Shown one piece after another: positions 1 to 6,233 of a DNA stretch of 7,038 nucleotides. Where the stretch lies: assembly GCA_013814015.1 (NCBI GenBank), contig JACCQS010000375.1, positions 1 through 7,038 of the forward strand. Direction: 5' to 3'. The notes below the pieces were generated by a model. That model was not told the DNA's origin. It made no database searches and saw nothing but the letters and a program-made list of their open reading frames with translations. The first letter of the stretch is position 1, and every line of letters begins with the position of its first letter. The stretch comes from Geodermatophilaceae bacterium. GTDB taxonomy: Bacteria; Actinomycetota; Actinomycetes; Mycobacteriales; Geodermatophilaceae. A program made the translations under genes and the position numbers.

Positions 1-1262
1 CGGTCCTGCGGGTAGAGCGGGGTGAGCTTGTGGAACTCCGGCCGCTTGCGAGCTTCGTCAGGGTCGAGTCCGTTGACCTTGTCGAGGCGGACCAAGTTGT
101 TGTACTTGTCCCGGCGGTCGGTCTCCCGCGGCTGGCGGATCGCACCGGTGACCGCATCGCCGCGCCGCAATCCGTGCTTGCGCACCTGTTGGAGCGACAC
201 GTAGACATCGTTGGCGCCGGTGAGGTAGCCGGTCGTACGGATGAAGGCGTAACTGTCGAGTACATCGAGGATGCCCGCGACCGGGATGAGGACATCGTCC
301 TCGGAGATCGCCGGCTCAGCCTCGTTGCCGGCGAAGCGGTCACGGCCGCCCGAGCGGCGGTTGCGATCGCGATAGCGGCGACCGCGCCGACGGCTGCCGC
401 CCTCGAAGTCGTCCTCGTCTGAACGGTCCGGACCGCGGTCGTTGTCCCGGCCACTGTCTCGACCACTGTCCCGACTGTTGTCCCGGTCGTTGCGATTGCT
501 GTCGCGGCTGCTGTTGCGATCGTTGCGGTTGCTGTTGCCGCGGTCGTTGCGGTTGCCGTCCTGATTGTTGCCGCGATCGTTGCGGTTGCTGTCTTGGCTG
601 TTGCTCCGGTTGTCACTTCCCCGGTTGCCGCGGCGGCCGTCAGTGGAGGCCTCGTCGCGGTCGGTTGCGACGCGCTCCCCCTCGGTTCGGTCCCCCTCGG
701 TCCGGTTGCCGCGGTCATTGTTGGCGGAGTTGCCCGAACGCTCGCCGGATTCGGCTCGCACGCGTCGTCCACCGGTGGAAGCGGTGTTGGGGGCCGTTGC
801 CTGTACCGGCGCGCTCACCTCGCCATTGGGTGAGGTAGCCGATGCGGGCGATGCTTCTGTGGCAGCTGCGCCGCCATCGGTGCGGATTCGCTGATCCGCG
901 CCATCAACTGCGCTGTCCTGACCGCGCGCTGATCGGCTGGCAGCCCCGTCCGAGCTGCCCGACTGGGCCGCCTTGATCGCGGTCAACAGGTCGCCCTTGC
1001 GCAGCTTGGCGGTGCCAGCGATGCCGAGCTGACCGGCCAGCTGTTGTAGCTCCGGGAGCAACATCCCGGTCAGGCCGCTCGCCCGACGCCGCGGCTTGGC
1101 CTCCGCCTCGGAACTCTTGGCCGAGTTCGGGCTGCTGACTGCGCGGGTCGAGGTGGGAGCAGTGGCGGCACCGTTCGAACTGGCGTCGAAGCGGTGGTCG
1201 CCTGCCTCGCTCCGCCGGGGGCCGGTGGCCTCCGGGGTGGCGAGGTCTGTGGTTTCTGTCAC
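1..1262 (-). CDS. rho: Transcription termination factor Rho, N-terminal 420 residues (runs off left edge)
   Basis: Rho is a hexameric RNA-dependent ATPase/helicase that ends transcription by loading on nascent RNA. The reading frame is open from a GTG at 1262 to the window edge, and an SD-like GAAGGA lies 7 bases upstream. Residues about 64-100 form the Rho N-terminal helical domain (MLLPELQQLAGQLGI, then KLRKGDLLTAI). Residues about 105-310 are a disordered insertion. It is Ala/Ser/Thr-rich at first, then Asn/Arg/Asp-rich at 175-280, then Arg-rich at 290-310. Residues about 323-395 are the cold-shock-like RNA-binding domain (GILDVLDSYAFIR, NDVYVSLQQVRKHGLRRGD), followed by the linker to the ATPase domain (FHKLTPLYPQ). 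The Walker motifs and the rest of the ATPase lie outside the window. A long insertion between the helical and RNA-binding domains is typical of actinobacterial Rho and absent from E. coli Rho. The gene follows thrB after a 275-base gap and probably has its own promoter. Confidence 0.96.
   Translation of the reverse strand, partial: MTETTDLATPEATGPRRSEAGDHRFDASSNGAATAPTSTRAVSSPNSAKSSEAEAKPRRRASGLTGMLLPELQQLAGQLGIAGTAKLRKGDLLTAIKAAQSGSSDGAASRSARGQDSAVDGADQRIRTDGGAAATEASPASATSPNGEVSAPVQATAPNTASTGGRRVRAESGERSGNSANNDRGNRTEGDRTEGERVATDRDEASTDGRRGNRGSDNRSNSQDSNRNDRGNNQDGNRNDRGNSNRNDRNSSRDSNRNDRDNSRDSGRDSGRDNDRGPDRSDEDDFEGGSRRRGRRYRDRNRRSGGRDRFAGNEAEPAISEDDVLIPVAGILDVLDSYAFIRTTGYLTGANDVYVSLQQVRKHGLRRGDAVTGAIRQPRETDRRDKYNNLVRLDKVNGLDPDEARKRPEFHKLTPLYPQD
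425..632 (-). repeat. Low-complexity Asn/Arg/Asp coding tract with short imperfect DNA repeats inside rho
   Basis: This encodes Rho residues 211-279. Residues 211-280 contain 17 Asn, 17 Arg, 14 Asp, 11 Ser, 8 Gly, 2 Gln and 1 Pro, with no hydrophobic residue. Four 20-base units, each encoding an (S/G)NRNDR core, lie at 483-502, 516-535, 540-559 and 573-592. The second and fourth are identical; the others differ by a few bases. Their offsets are 33, 24 and 33 bases, all multiples of three, so gain or loss of a unit would keep the frame. A further short SGRD/SRD repetition follows at residues 263-273. This is repetition within a gene, not a separate element. Confidence 0.85.
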
Positions 1263-1269
1263 GTACAGG

Positions 1270-1275
1270 TCCTTC
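1270..1275 (-). promoter_or_regulatory. Ribosome binding site that decides the GTG start of rho
   Basis: On the minus strand GAAGGA (within AGGGAAGGA) stands 7 bases before the GTG at 1262. No other nearby in-frame start has a comparable site. The encoded N-terminus (MTETTDLATPEA) is of the type usual for actinobacterial Rho. Confidence 0.75.
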
Positions 1276-1326
1276 CCTGCTGTGTGTGTCTGCTGCGCGT
1301 ACTGCGCAACCGTGTGGTGCGACCGA

Positions 1327-1364
1327 ATCAGGAGGCGGCACGGAGCCGCTGGCCTACCTCCGAT
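1327..1364 (-). promoter_or_regulatory. Predicted stem-loop in the rho leader RNA
   Basis: Read on the minus strand, ATCGGAG pairs with CTCC-GAT across one bulged T. Inside it, GCGGC pairs with GCCGC around a 5-base TCCGT loop, with an 8-base unpaired stretch on the 5' side of the inner stem. The structure begins about 100 bases before the rho start. The GGAGG sequence sits in the outer stem, so an SD-like element would be masked when it folds. A 13-codon ORF (1369 to 1328) overlaps the structure. Any function is inference. Confidence 0.35.
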
Positions 1365-1411
1365 GACATGGAAGTCAAAGGCTGAAGAGCCTGATCGGGA
1401 AGATGCGAAGC

Positions 1412-1429
1412 TTTCGCGGCGCGGCGAAA
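1412..1429 (-). promoter_or_regulatory. Short inverted repeat in the rho leader
   Basis: TTTCGC and GCGAAA form a 6-bp stem around a 6-base CGCGCC loop, about 150 bases upstream of the rho start. No run of U follows, so it does not look like an intrinsic terminator. It may be leader RNA structure or chance in GC-rich DNA. Confidence 0.3.
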
Positions 1430-1465
1430 AGGTTACGACGCAGGCGGTGTGCTCCGCGTGAGGCG

Positions 1466-1479
1466 CGCCCCTAGGGGCG
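1466..1479. promoter_or_regulatory. Perfect 14-bp palindrome CGCCCCTAGGGGCG downstream of the candidate rho promoter
   Basis: All seven base pairs match exactly. It starts 11 bases downstream of the candidate -10 element at 1491-1496, so it would cover the first transcribed bases. It could be a protein-binding operator, or in RNA a 5-bp GC stem with a CUAG loop at the 5' end of the leader. No regulator can be named from the sequence. Confidence 0.35.
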
Positions 1480-1490
1480 GCAACACCGTA

Positions 1491-1520
1491 AGCCTAGACT
1501 GCTGGTGTCAGTCTGCACAA
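1491..1520 (-). promoter_or_regulatory. Candidate housekeeping promoter for rho
   Basis: On the minus strand TTGTGC (1520-1515) and TAGGCT (1496-1491) are separated by 18 bases. TAGGCT is a good actinobacterial -10 of the TANNNT form. The -35 matches TTGACA only in its TTG. The element begins 17 bases after the thrB stop and would give an rho leader of roughly 220 bases. A second, weaker -10-like TAACCT lies at 1435-1430 without a convincing -35. The call rests on motif shape and position only. Confidence 0.4.
1496..1514. repeat. Inverted repeat AGACTG-N7-CAGTCT between thrB and rho
   Basis: A perfect 6-bp dyad around a 7-base spacer, 23 bases after the thrB stop. It fills almost exactly the spacer of the candidate rho promoter, so it could be an operator. 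It could also be a weak hairpin at the 3' end of the thrB message. There is no U tract after it, so an intrinsic terminator is unlikely. Confidence 0.35.
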
Positions 1521-1537
1521 CAGGGGTCCCTTCGAGG

Positions 1538-2458
1538 TTATTCCGCAGCAAACTCGACGGCGGCATCGACGCCGGCCGAGACCTCGAGCCGATGTCGGGT
1601 CCAGCCGGGCGGCAGGATCGACTCCAGGTTGGATTGCGCTCCGGTCCCGGCGATGACCAAGGCCAAGAGGCTGGGCCCGGCTCCGGAGACGACGCCTGCT
1701 ATCCCCCGCCGGCGCAGTCGCTGGAGCAGCAGCGTGGTCTCGGGCATCGATGCCGCGCGATAGTCCTGGTGCAGGCGGTCCTCGGTGGCCTCCAACAGCA
1801 GCTCGGGAGCCGCGGTCAGAGCATGGATCAACAGCGCAGCGCGTCCCGCCGTGAAGGCCGCATCAGCGTGCGGGACGGTGGCCGGGAGCAGCCCGCGAGC
1901 GGTGTCGGTGGAGAACTCGAACGCGGGCACGAACAGCACCGGTTCGATGTCGCGATGCACGGGTACGGCGACGGCCGCAGCCCGATCCCCGCTTCGCCAA
2001 CTGATCGCCAGGCCGCCCTGCACGCAGGCAGCGACGTTATCCGGATGCCCCTCGATGTGGGCGGCCACCGCCAGGATCTCAGCGAGGTCCAGCCGATCGT
2101 GTCCGGGAACCAGCATCCAGGCCGCCGCGACCCCCGCAGTGATCGTCGCAGCCGAGGAGCCGAGGCCGCGGCCCTGCGGGATGGCGTTGCGCACCCGGAT
2201 CTCGACCCCGCCAACATGCAGACCGAACCGCTGGGCAGCCAGCCGCAGCGATCGCAGGAGCAGGTGATCCTCGTCGCGCGGTAGCGAGGCGGCGCCGATG
2301 CCTTGGATGTCGATAACGACCTGGTTGTCGGGCCGCAAGGTGACCGTGGCTTCGTCGTACAGGCTCAGCGCCAGCCCCAGGGCGTCGAATCCGGGTCCGA
2401 GGTTGGCGCTGGTCGCGGGCACCCGCACGTGTACCGAGACCGGATCCGTCAGCTGCAC
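1538..2458 (-). CDS. thrB: Homoserine kinase (GHMP kinase family)
   Basis: ThrB phosphorylates L-homoserine with ATP to O-phospho-L-homoserine, the substrate of ThrC, in the cytoplasm. The 306-residue protein has the usual family length. Three GHMP motifs are visible: PATSANLGPGFD at 14-25, the ATP phosphate-binding loop PQGRGLGSSAAT at 94-105, and the C-terminal glycine-rich GVVSGAGPSLL at 255-265. HPDN (138-141) and DRLHQDYR (227-234) are also typical of homoserine kinase. The GTG start lies three bases after the thrC stop and has no clear Shine-Dalgarno sequence. Translation is therefore probably coupled to thrC. No closer in-frame ATG would preserve the first strand before motif 1. It is the last gene of the argS-lysA-hom-thrC-thrB run. 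Nothing is missing or broken. Confidence 0.96.
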   Translation of the reverse strand: MQLTDPVSVHVRVPATSANLGPGFDALGLALSLYDEATVTLRPDNQVVIDIQGIGAASLPRDEDHLLLRSLRLAAQRFGLHVGGVEIRVRNAIPQGRGLGSSAATITAGVAAAWMLVPGHDRLDLAEILAVAAHIEGHPDNVAACVQGGLAISWRSGDRAAAVAVPVHRDIEPVLFVPAFEFSTDTARGLLPATVPHADAAFTAGRAALLIHALTAAPELLLEATEDRLHQDYRAASMPETTLLLQRLRRRGIAGVVSGAGPSLLALVIAGTGAQSNLESILPPGWTRHRLEVSAGVDAAVEFAAE

Positions 2459-2461
2459 GGG

Positions 2462-3538
2462 TCAGGCCAAGCCGAGCGCTGAGGCTGCGGCTTGCGCGTC
2501 GACGGCGATCGTCACCGGCGCCGCCGACCCGGAGATCGCCCAGTCGGGATCCTTGAGCCCGTTGCCGGTGAGGGTGCAGACGACGCGTTGTCCGGGCTCG
2601 ATCAGCCCGGCAGCGTGGGACTTGAGCAGACCGGCGACGCTGGCCGCCGAGGCGGGCTCGACGAAGACCGCCTCGGAACGAGCCAGCAGCCGGTACGCGG
2701 CAAGAATCTCCCGGTCGGTGACGGCGTCGATGCGTCCATTGCTCTCGTCGCGCGCCCGCTCAGCCTTCGTCCAGGACGCGGGATTGCCGATCCGGATGGC
2801 CGTGGCGATCGTGGACGGTTCCTCGACGACCCGGCCCAGGACGATCGGTGCCGCGCCCGTGGCCTGGAAGCCGAACATCCGCGGGCGCCGTGCCGCGACC
2901 CCGTCGGCGGCGTACTCGACGTATCCCTTCCAGTACGCCGTGATGTTGCCGGCGTTGCCGACGGGCAGGCAATGCACGTCAGGGGCATCGCCCAGGGCGT
3001 CGACGATCTCGAAGGCCGCGGTCTTCTGTCCCTCCACGCGGTAGTCGTTGACGCTGTTGACCAGGCTGACCGGAAAGTCCTGAGCGAGCTTGCTGGCCAA
3101 GGCCAGGCAATCGTCGAAATTGCCGTCCACCTGCAGTAGCCGGGCACCGTGGACCAGCGCCTGCGCGAGTTTCCCCAGCGCGATCTTGCCTCTGGGGACG
3201 AGCACCGCGCACAACATCCCGGCCCTCGCGGCGTACGCGGCGGCACTCGCGCTGGTGTTGCCGGTGGAGGCGCAGATCACCGCCTCGGCGCCTTCCTCGG
3301 CCGCGTGGCTGATCGCCAGAGTCATTCCGCGGTCTTTGAACGAGCCGGTCGGATTGAGCCCCTCGACCTTGAGGTACACCTGGCAGCCAGTTCGATCGGA
3401 CAGGACCGGTGCGGGCAGCAGCGGCGTACCGCCCTCGTAGAGGGTGATGTTGGGGGTCGCCTCGGTGACCGGCAGCCGACCCCGGTACGCCTCGATGACC
3501 CCGCGCCATGGCCGGCGCATTTCGGTGGTCGCCAGCAT
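2462..3538 (-). CDS. thrC: Threonine synthase, PLP-dependent
   Basis: ThrC converts O-phospho-L-homoserine and water to L-threonine and phosphate. The protein is 358 residues, the compact actinobacterial form of the fold-type II PLP family. The PLP lysine is K68 in [12 protein letters not shown] substrate/phosphate-binding segment [15 protein letters not shown] and the PLP phosphate loop VGNAGN (before ITAYWKGY) follow. [13 protein letters not shown] and [11 protein letters not shown] near the C-terminus are typical of the family. I chose the ATG at 3538, which shares one base with the hom stop (TGATG) and has GAAGG at 3545-3549, six bases upstream. A TTG one codon earlier (3541) is possible but less likely. 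The ATG at 3520 would remove little and has no advantage. The gene is coupled to hom upstream and thrB downstream. Confidence 0.96.
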   Translation of the reverse strand: MLATTEMRRPWRGVIEAYRGRLPVTEATPNITLYEGGTPLLPAPVLSDRTGCQVYLKVEGLNPTGSFKDRGMTLAISHAAEEGAEAVICASTGNTSASAAAYAARAGMLCAVLVPRGKIALGKLAQALVHGARLLQVDGNFDDCLALASKLAQDFPVSLVNSVNDYRVEGQKTAAFEIVDALGDAPDVHCLPVGNAGNITAYWKGYVEYAADGVAARRPRMFGFQATGAAPIVLGRVVEEPSTIATAIRIGNPASWTKAERARDESNGRIDAVTDREILAAYRLLARSEAVFVEPASAASVAGLLKSHAAGLIEPGQRVVCTLTGNGLKDPDWAISGSAAPVTIAVDAQAAASALGLA

Positions 3539-4830
3539 CAAAAGCCTTCGACACGCATGACGCTGGTGACGTTGCGAACAATGTCCAGGGATCGGAGACC
3601 GTCCACCGTGGCCGCCAGGGCGGAGTCAGTGGCAGTGTGCGTGACGATGACCAAGGTCGCCTCGTCGCCTCGGCCGTCCTGGCGCACTGTCGAGATGGAC
3701 ACATCGTGGCTGGCGAACTCGTTCGCGACCGCGGCCAACACTCCCGCTCGGTCTGCGACATCGAGGCTGATGTGATAGCGCGTCGGGGTGAGCGCCATCG
3801 GGCGGATCGGCAGCGCGGCGTAGGCACTCGCGCCCGGACCTGCCGCCCCGGCGAGCCGGTTGCGGGCGACCGCGACCAGGTCGCCCAGGATGGCGCTGGC
3901 CGTCGGCTCTCCCCCGGCGCCGCGGCCGTAGAACATCAACTCGCCGGCAGCCGCTGCCTCGACGAAGACCGCATTGAAGGCATCGCCGACCCCGGCCAGC
4001 GGATGCGTACGCGGAATCATCGCCGGGTGCACCCGAACGGCGACGCTCTCGCCTTCGGGCCCGACCACCCGTTCGCAGATGGCTAGCAGCTTGACGGTCG
4101 AACCCATCTCCTTCGCCGCACGGATGTCCGCGGCGCTCACCTCGGAAATGCCCTCCCGGTGCACGTCCTGGGTGCTGACCGGGGTGTGAAAGGCCAGGCC
4201 GGCCAGGATTGCGGCCTTGGCTGCTGCATCGAAGCCGTCGACATCGGCGCTGGGATCGGCTTCGGCATAGCCACGATCGCTCGCCTCGTCCAATGCCTCG
4301 GCGAAACTGGCCCCGGTGGCATCCATCCGGCTCAGGATGTAGTTGGTGGTGCCGTTGACGATCCCCATCACGCGGAAGATCTGGTCTCCGGCAAGGGATT
4401 CCCGCAGCGGTCGCAGCAACGGGATGGCTCCGGCGACCGAGGCCTCGTAGTAGAGGTCGACGCCGGACTCGGCGGCCAGTGCGTGCAGCGCCGCGCCCTC
4501 GTCGGCCAGCAGGACCTTGTTGGCGCTGACCACGGACTTGCCGGCCTTGACCGCCGAACGGATCAGTCCGCTGGCCGGCTCGATTCCGCCGATCACCTCG
4601 ATGACGATGTCCACGTCTTCGCGGGTGACCAGTGTTGCGGAGTCGGTGGTGAGCAGCTCGGGTGCGATCCCAGGGTGCCGGTCGAGGCGACGTACGGCGA
4701 CGCCGACCAACTCCACCGGGCGACCGATTCGCGCGGCCAGGTCGGGCCCCTGGCTGGCCAGCAGCCTGGCCACGGCAGTGCCGACCACGCCGTGACCGAG
4801 CAGGGCTACGCGGATGGCCGGAGGCGTCAT
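3538..4830 (-). CDS. hom: Homoserine dehydrogenase with C-terminal ACT domain
   Basis: Hom reduces L-aspartate-4-semialdehyde to L-homoserine with NAD(P)H, the branch point toward threonine and methionine. The protein is 430 residues. The N-terminal Rossmann fold shows [11 protein letters not shown] (GxGxxG at 12-17). SANK at 102-105 carries a conserved lysine. The homoserine dehydrogenase signature runs from A183 to K205, with G187, D192-P193, D196, G199, D201 and the catalytic-type lysine K205. [11 protein letters not shown] at 156-166 is also characteristic. Residues about 352-430 form an ACT domain ([18 protein letters not shown]...), the usual site of threonine feedback control in this family. 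No aspartokinase domain is fused. The ATG start overlaps the lysA stop by four bases (ATGA), indicating translational coupling. Confidence 0.97.
   Translation of the reverse strand: MTPPAIRVALLGHGVVGTAVARLLASQGPDLAARIGRPVELVGVAVRRLDRHPGIAPELLTTDSATLVTREDVDIVIEVIGGIEPASGLIRSAVKAGKSVVSANKVLLADEGAALHALAAESGVDLYYEASVAGAIPLLRPLRESLAGDQIFRVMGIVNGTTNYILSRMDATGASFAEALDEASDRGYAEADPSADVDGFDAAAKAAILAGLAFHTPVSTQDVHREGISEVSAADIRAAKEMGSTVKLLAICERVVGPEGESVAVRVHPAMIPRTHPLAGVGDAFNAVFVEAAAAGELMFYGRGAGGEPTASAILGDLVAVARNRLAGAAGPGASAYAALPIRPMALTPTRYHISLDVADRAGVLAAVANEFASHDVSISTVRQDGRGDEATLVIVTHTATDSALAATVDGLRSLDIVRNVTSVMRVEGF
3545..3549 (-). promoter_or_regulatory. Ribosome binding site for thrC, supports the ATG at 3538
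   Basis: GAAGG on the minus strand, six bases before ATG, lies inside the last codons of hom. The spacing favours the ATG over the adjacent TTG at 3541. Confidence 0.6.
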
Positions 4831-6233
4831 GAGTTGGCTTCGGACAGGGCGGCATCGAGTCGCCAGAGGTCCTCGGCGGTCTCGCGGCGCAGGAGTGTCT
4901 CGGACTGTCCGTCCCGGATGCCGATGACCGGAGGACGGCCGAGCTGGTTGTAGTTGCTGGCCATCGATCGGCAGTAGGCGCCCGTTCCCGCGACGGCAAT
5001 CAGGTCGCCGGGGACGAGATCGTCCGGCAACCAGGTGTCGCGTACAACGATATCGCCTGTCTCACAGTGCTTTCCGACGACGCGGGCGAGCATCGGTCGA
5101 GCTGATCCGGTGCGCGAGGCGAGTACACAGGTGTAGGTCGCGTCGTAGAGCGCGGCCCGGATGTTGTCGCTCATCCCGCCGTCGACCGAGACGTAGGTAC
5201 GGCAGTGCCCGCCGAGATCCACCGCCTTGACCGTTCCCACCTCGTAGAGGGAGACCGTGCCTGGGCCCGAGATGGCCCGTCCGGGCTCGACTGCCAGCCG
5301 CGGGACCGGTAGCCCACTGTTGGCGCACTCGTCGGCCACGATTGCGGTCAGCGACCCTGCCAGCGCCTTGGGTTCGGCCGGATCGTCCCCGGAGAGGTAC
5401 GCGATCCCGAACCCGCCGCCGAGATTCAGTTCGGGCAACTCGACGTCGTGCTCGTCACGAATGGCACCCAAGAGTCCGACTACTCGGTGTGCTGCGACCT
5501 CGAAGCCCGCGGTGTCGAAGATCTGTGACCCGATGTGGCTGTGCAGACCGAGCAATCGCAGACCGGGAAGTCCCAGGACCCGTCGGATCGCCTCGCCAGC
5601 CGCGCCGGAGGCCAGGGAGAAGCCGAACTTCTGGTCCTCGTGCGCGGTCGCGATGAACTCGTGGGTGTGCGCCTCCACTCCCACCGTCGCGCGCAGCAGG
5701 ACATCGGTGCGCACGCCCCGCTCAGCTGCCAGGAAACCGAGCCGGGCAATCTCTTCAGCGGAGTCGAGCACGACTCGTCCGACGCCCGCGGCGAGTGCCT
5801 GCTCCAACTCCTGCGTTGATTTGTTGTTGCCGTGCATCGAGATCCGCTCCGCGGGGAAGCCGGCGGCCAACGCCAGGGCAAGCTCGTTCCCGGTGCAGAC
5901 GTCGAGGAACAGGCCCTCGTCGGCCACCCACCCGGCGACCCGGCCGCAGAGAAAGGCCTTGCCCGCGTAGTGCACATCGGCACCGGCGAAGGCGTCGACG
6001 AAGTCCCGGCAGCGCGAGCGGAAGTCCCCCTCGTCCAGCAGATAGGCCGGAGTGCCGTGGTCTGCGGCGAGATCGCGTACATCCACTCCGGCCAGATGCA
6101 GCACGCCATCGCGGCGCTGCGCGTTGCGCGGCCAGACCGCCGGGTCCAGGGCGCTCAGATCGGCCGGGATCCGCGGGGCGCCCTCCGGTACGGCCAGACC
6201 CGCATGCATCGGGCCGGCCGGATGCGCCCTCAC
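4827..6233 (-). CDS. lysA: Diaminopimelate decarboxylase
   Basis: LysA decarboxylates meso-2,6-diaminopimelate to L-lysine, using PLP, as the final step of lysine synthesis. With the GTG start at 6233 it has 468 residues. The PLP lysine is K92 in VHYAGKAF. Other family motifs are [10 protein letters not shown] (110-119), HGNNKS (134-139), HSHIGSQ (231-237), GGGFG (272-276), EPGRA (316-320), the active-site cysteine in KHCETGD (C390) and GTGAYC (416-421). The GTG overlaps the argS stop (GTGA) and has GGAG five bases upstream. The N-terminus it gives ([10 protein letters not shown], then [11 protein letters not shown]) resembles Streptomyces LysA as I recall it. An ATG at 6209 (460 residues) is the alternative but lacks an SD. 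Starts further upstream would run deep into argS. The 3' end overlaps hom by four bases. Confidence 0.96.
   Translation of the reverse strand: MRAHPAGPMHAGLAVPEGAPRIPADLSALDPAVWPRNAQRRDGVLHLAGVDVRDLAADHGTPAYLLDEGDFRSRCRDFVDAFAGADVHYAGKAFLCGRVAGWVADEGLFLDVCTGNELALALAAGFPAERISMHGNNKSTQELEQALAAGVGRVVLDSAEEIARLGFLAAERGVRTDVLLRATVGVEAHTHEFIATAHEDQKFGFSLASGAAGEAIRRVLGLPGLRLLGLHSHIGSQIFDTAGFEVAAHRVVGLLGAIRDEHDVELPELNLGGGFGIAYLSGDDPAEPKALAGSLTAIVADECANSGLPVPRLAVEPGRAISGPGTVSLYEVGTVKAVDLGGHCRTYVSVDGGMSDNIRAALYDATYTCVLASRTGSARPMLARVVGKHCETGDIVVRDTWLPDDLVPGDLIAVAGTGAYCRSMASNYNQLGRPPVIGIRDGQSETLLRRETAEDLWRLDAALSEANS

Noticed and set aside
483..592. Regular short repeats that could suggest a CRISPR array or tandem non-coding repeat
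   Set aside because: Units are about 20 bases, imperfect, separated by only 4-13 bases and in frame with rho. They encode NRNDR and there are no unique spacers.
904..1341. Minus-strand frame starting on a GTG in the rho leader
   Set aside because: It is the +1-shifted shadow of rho with an Arg/His/Pro/Gly-rich product. The rho frame has the SD, the start and the recognisable domains.
1505..2284. A 259-codon plus-strand open frame antisense to thrB
   Set aside because: It lies over a gene with all three GHMP motifs. Its product is Arg/Gly/Gln-rich with no recognisable domain, as expected of a shadow frame in high-GC DNA.
3539..3541. TTG start for thrC one codon before the chosen ATG
   Set aside because: ATG is the stronger start codon, fits the TGATG junction and has better SD spacing.
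4159..4953. Plus-strand open frame antisense to hom and lysA
   Set aside because: It has no domain or credible ribosome binding site, and long antisense frames are common opposite GC-rich genes.
3626..4999. A 457-codon minus-strand open frame in another frame across hom and the end of lysA
   Set aside because: The product is extremely Arg/Pro/Gly-rich and overlaps hom, whose frame has the complete dehydrogenase signature and ACT domain.
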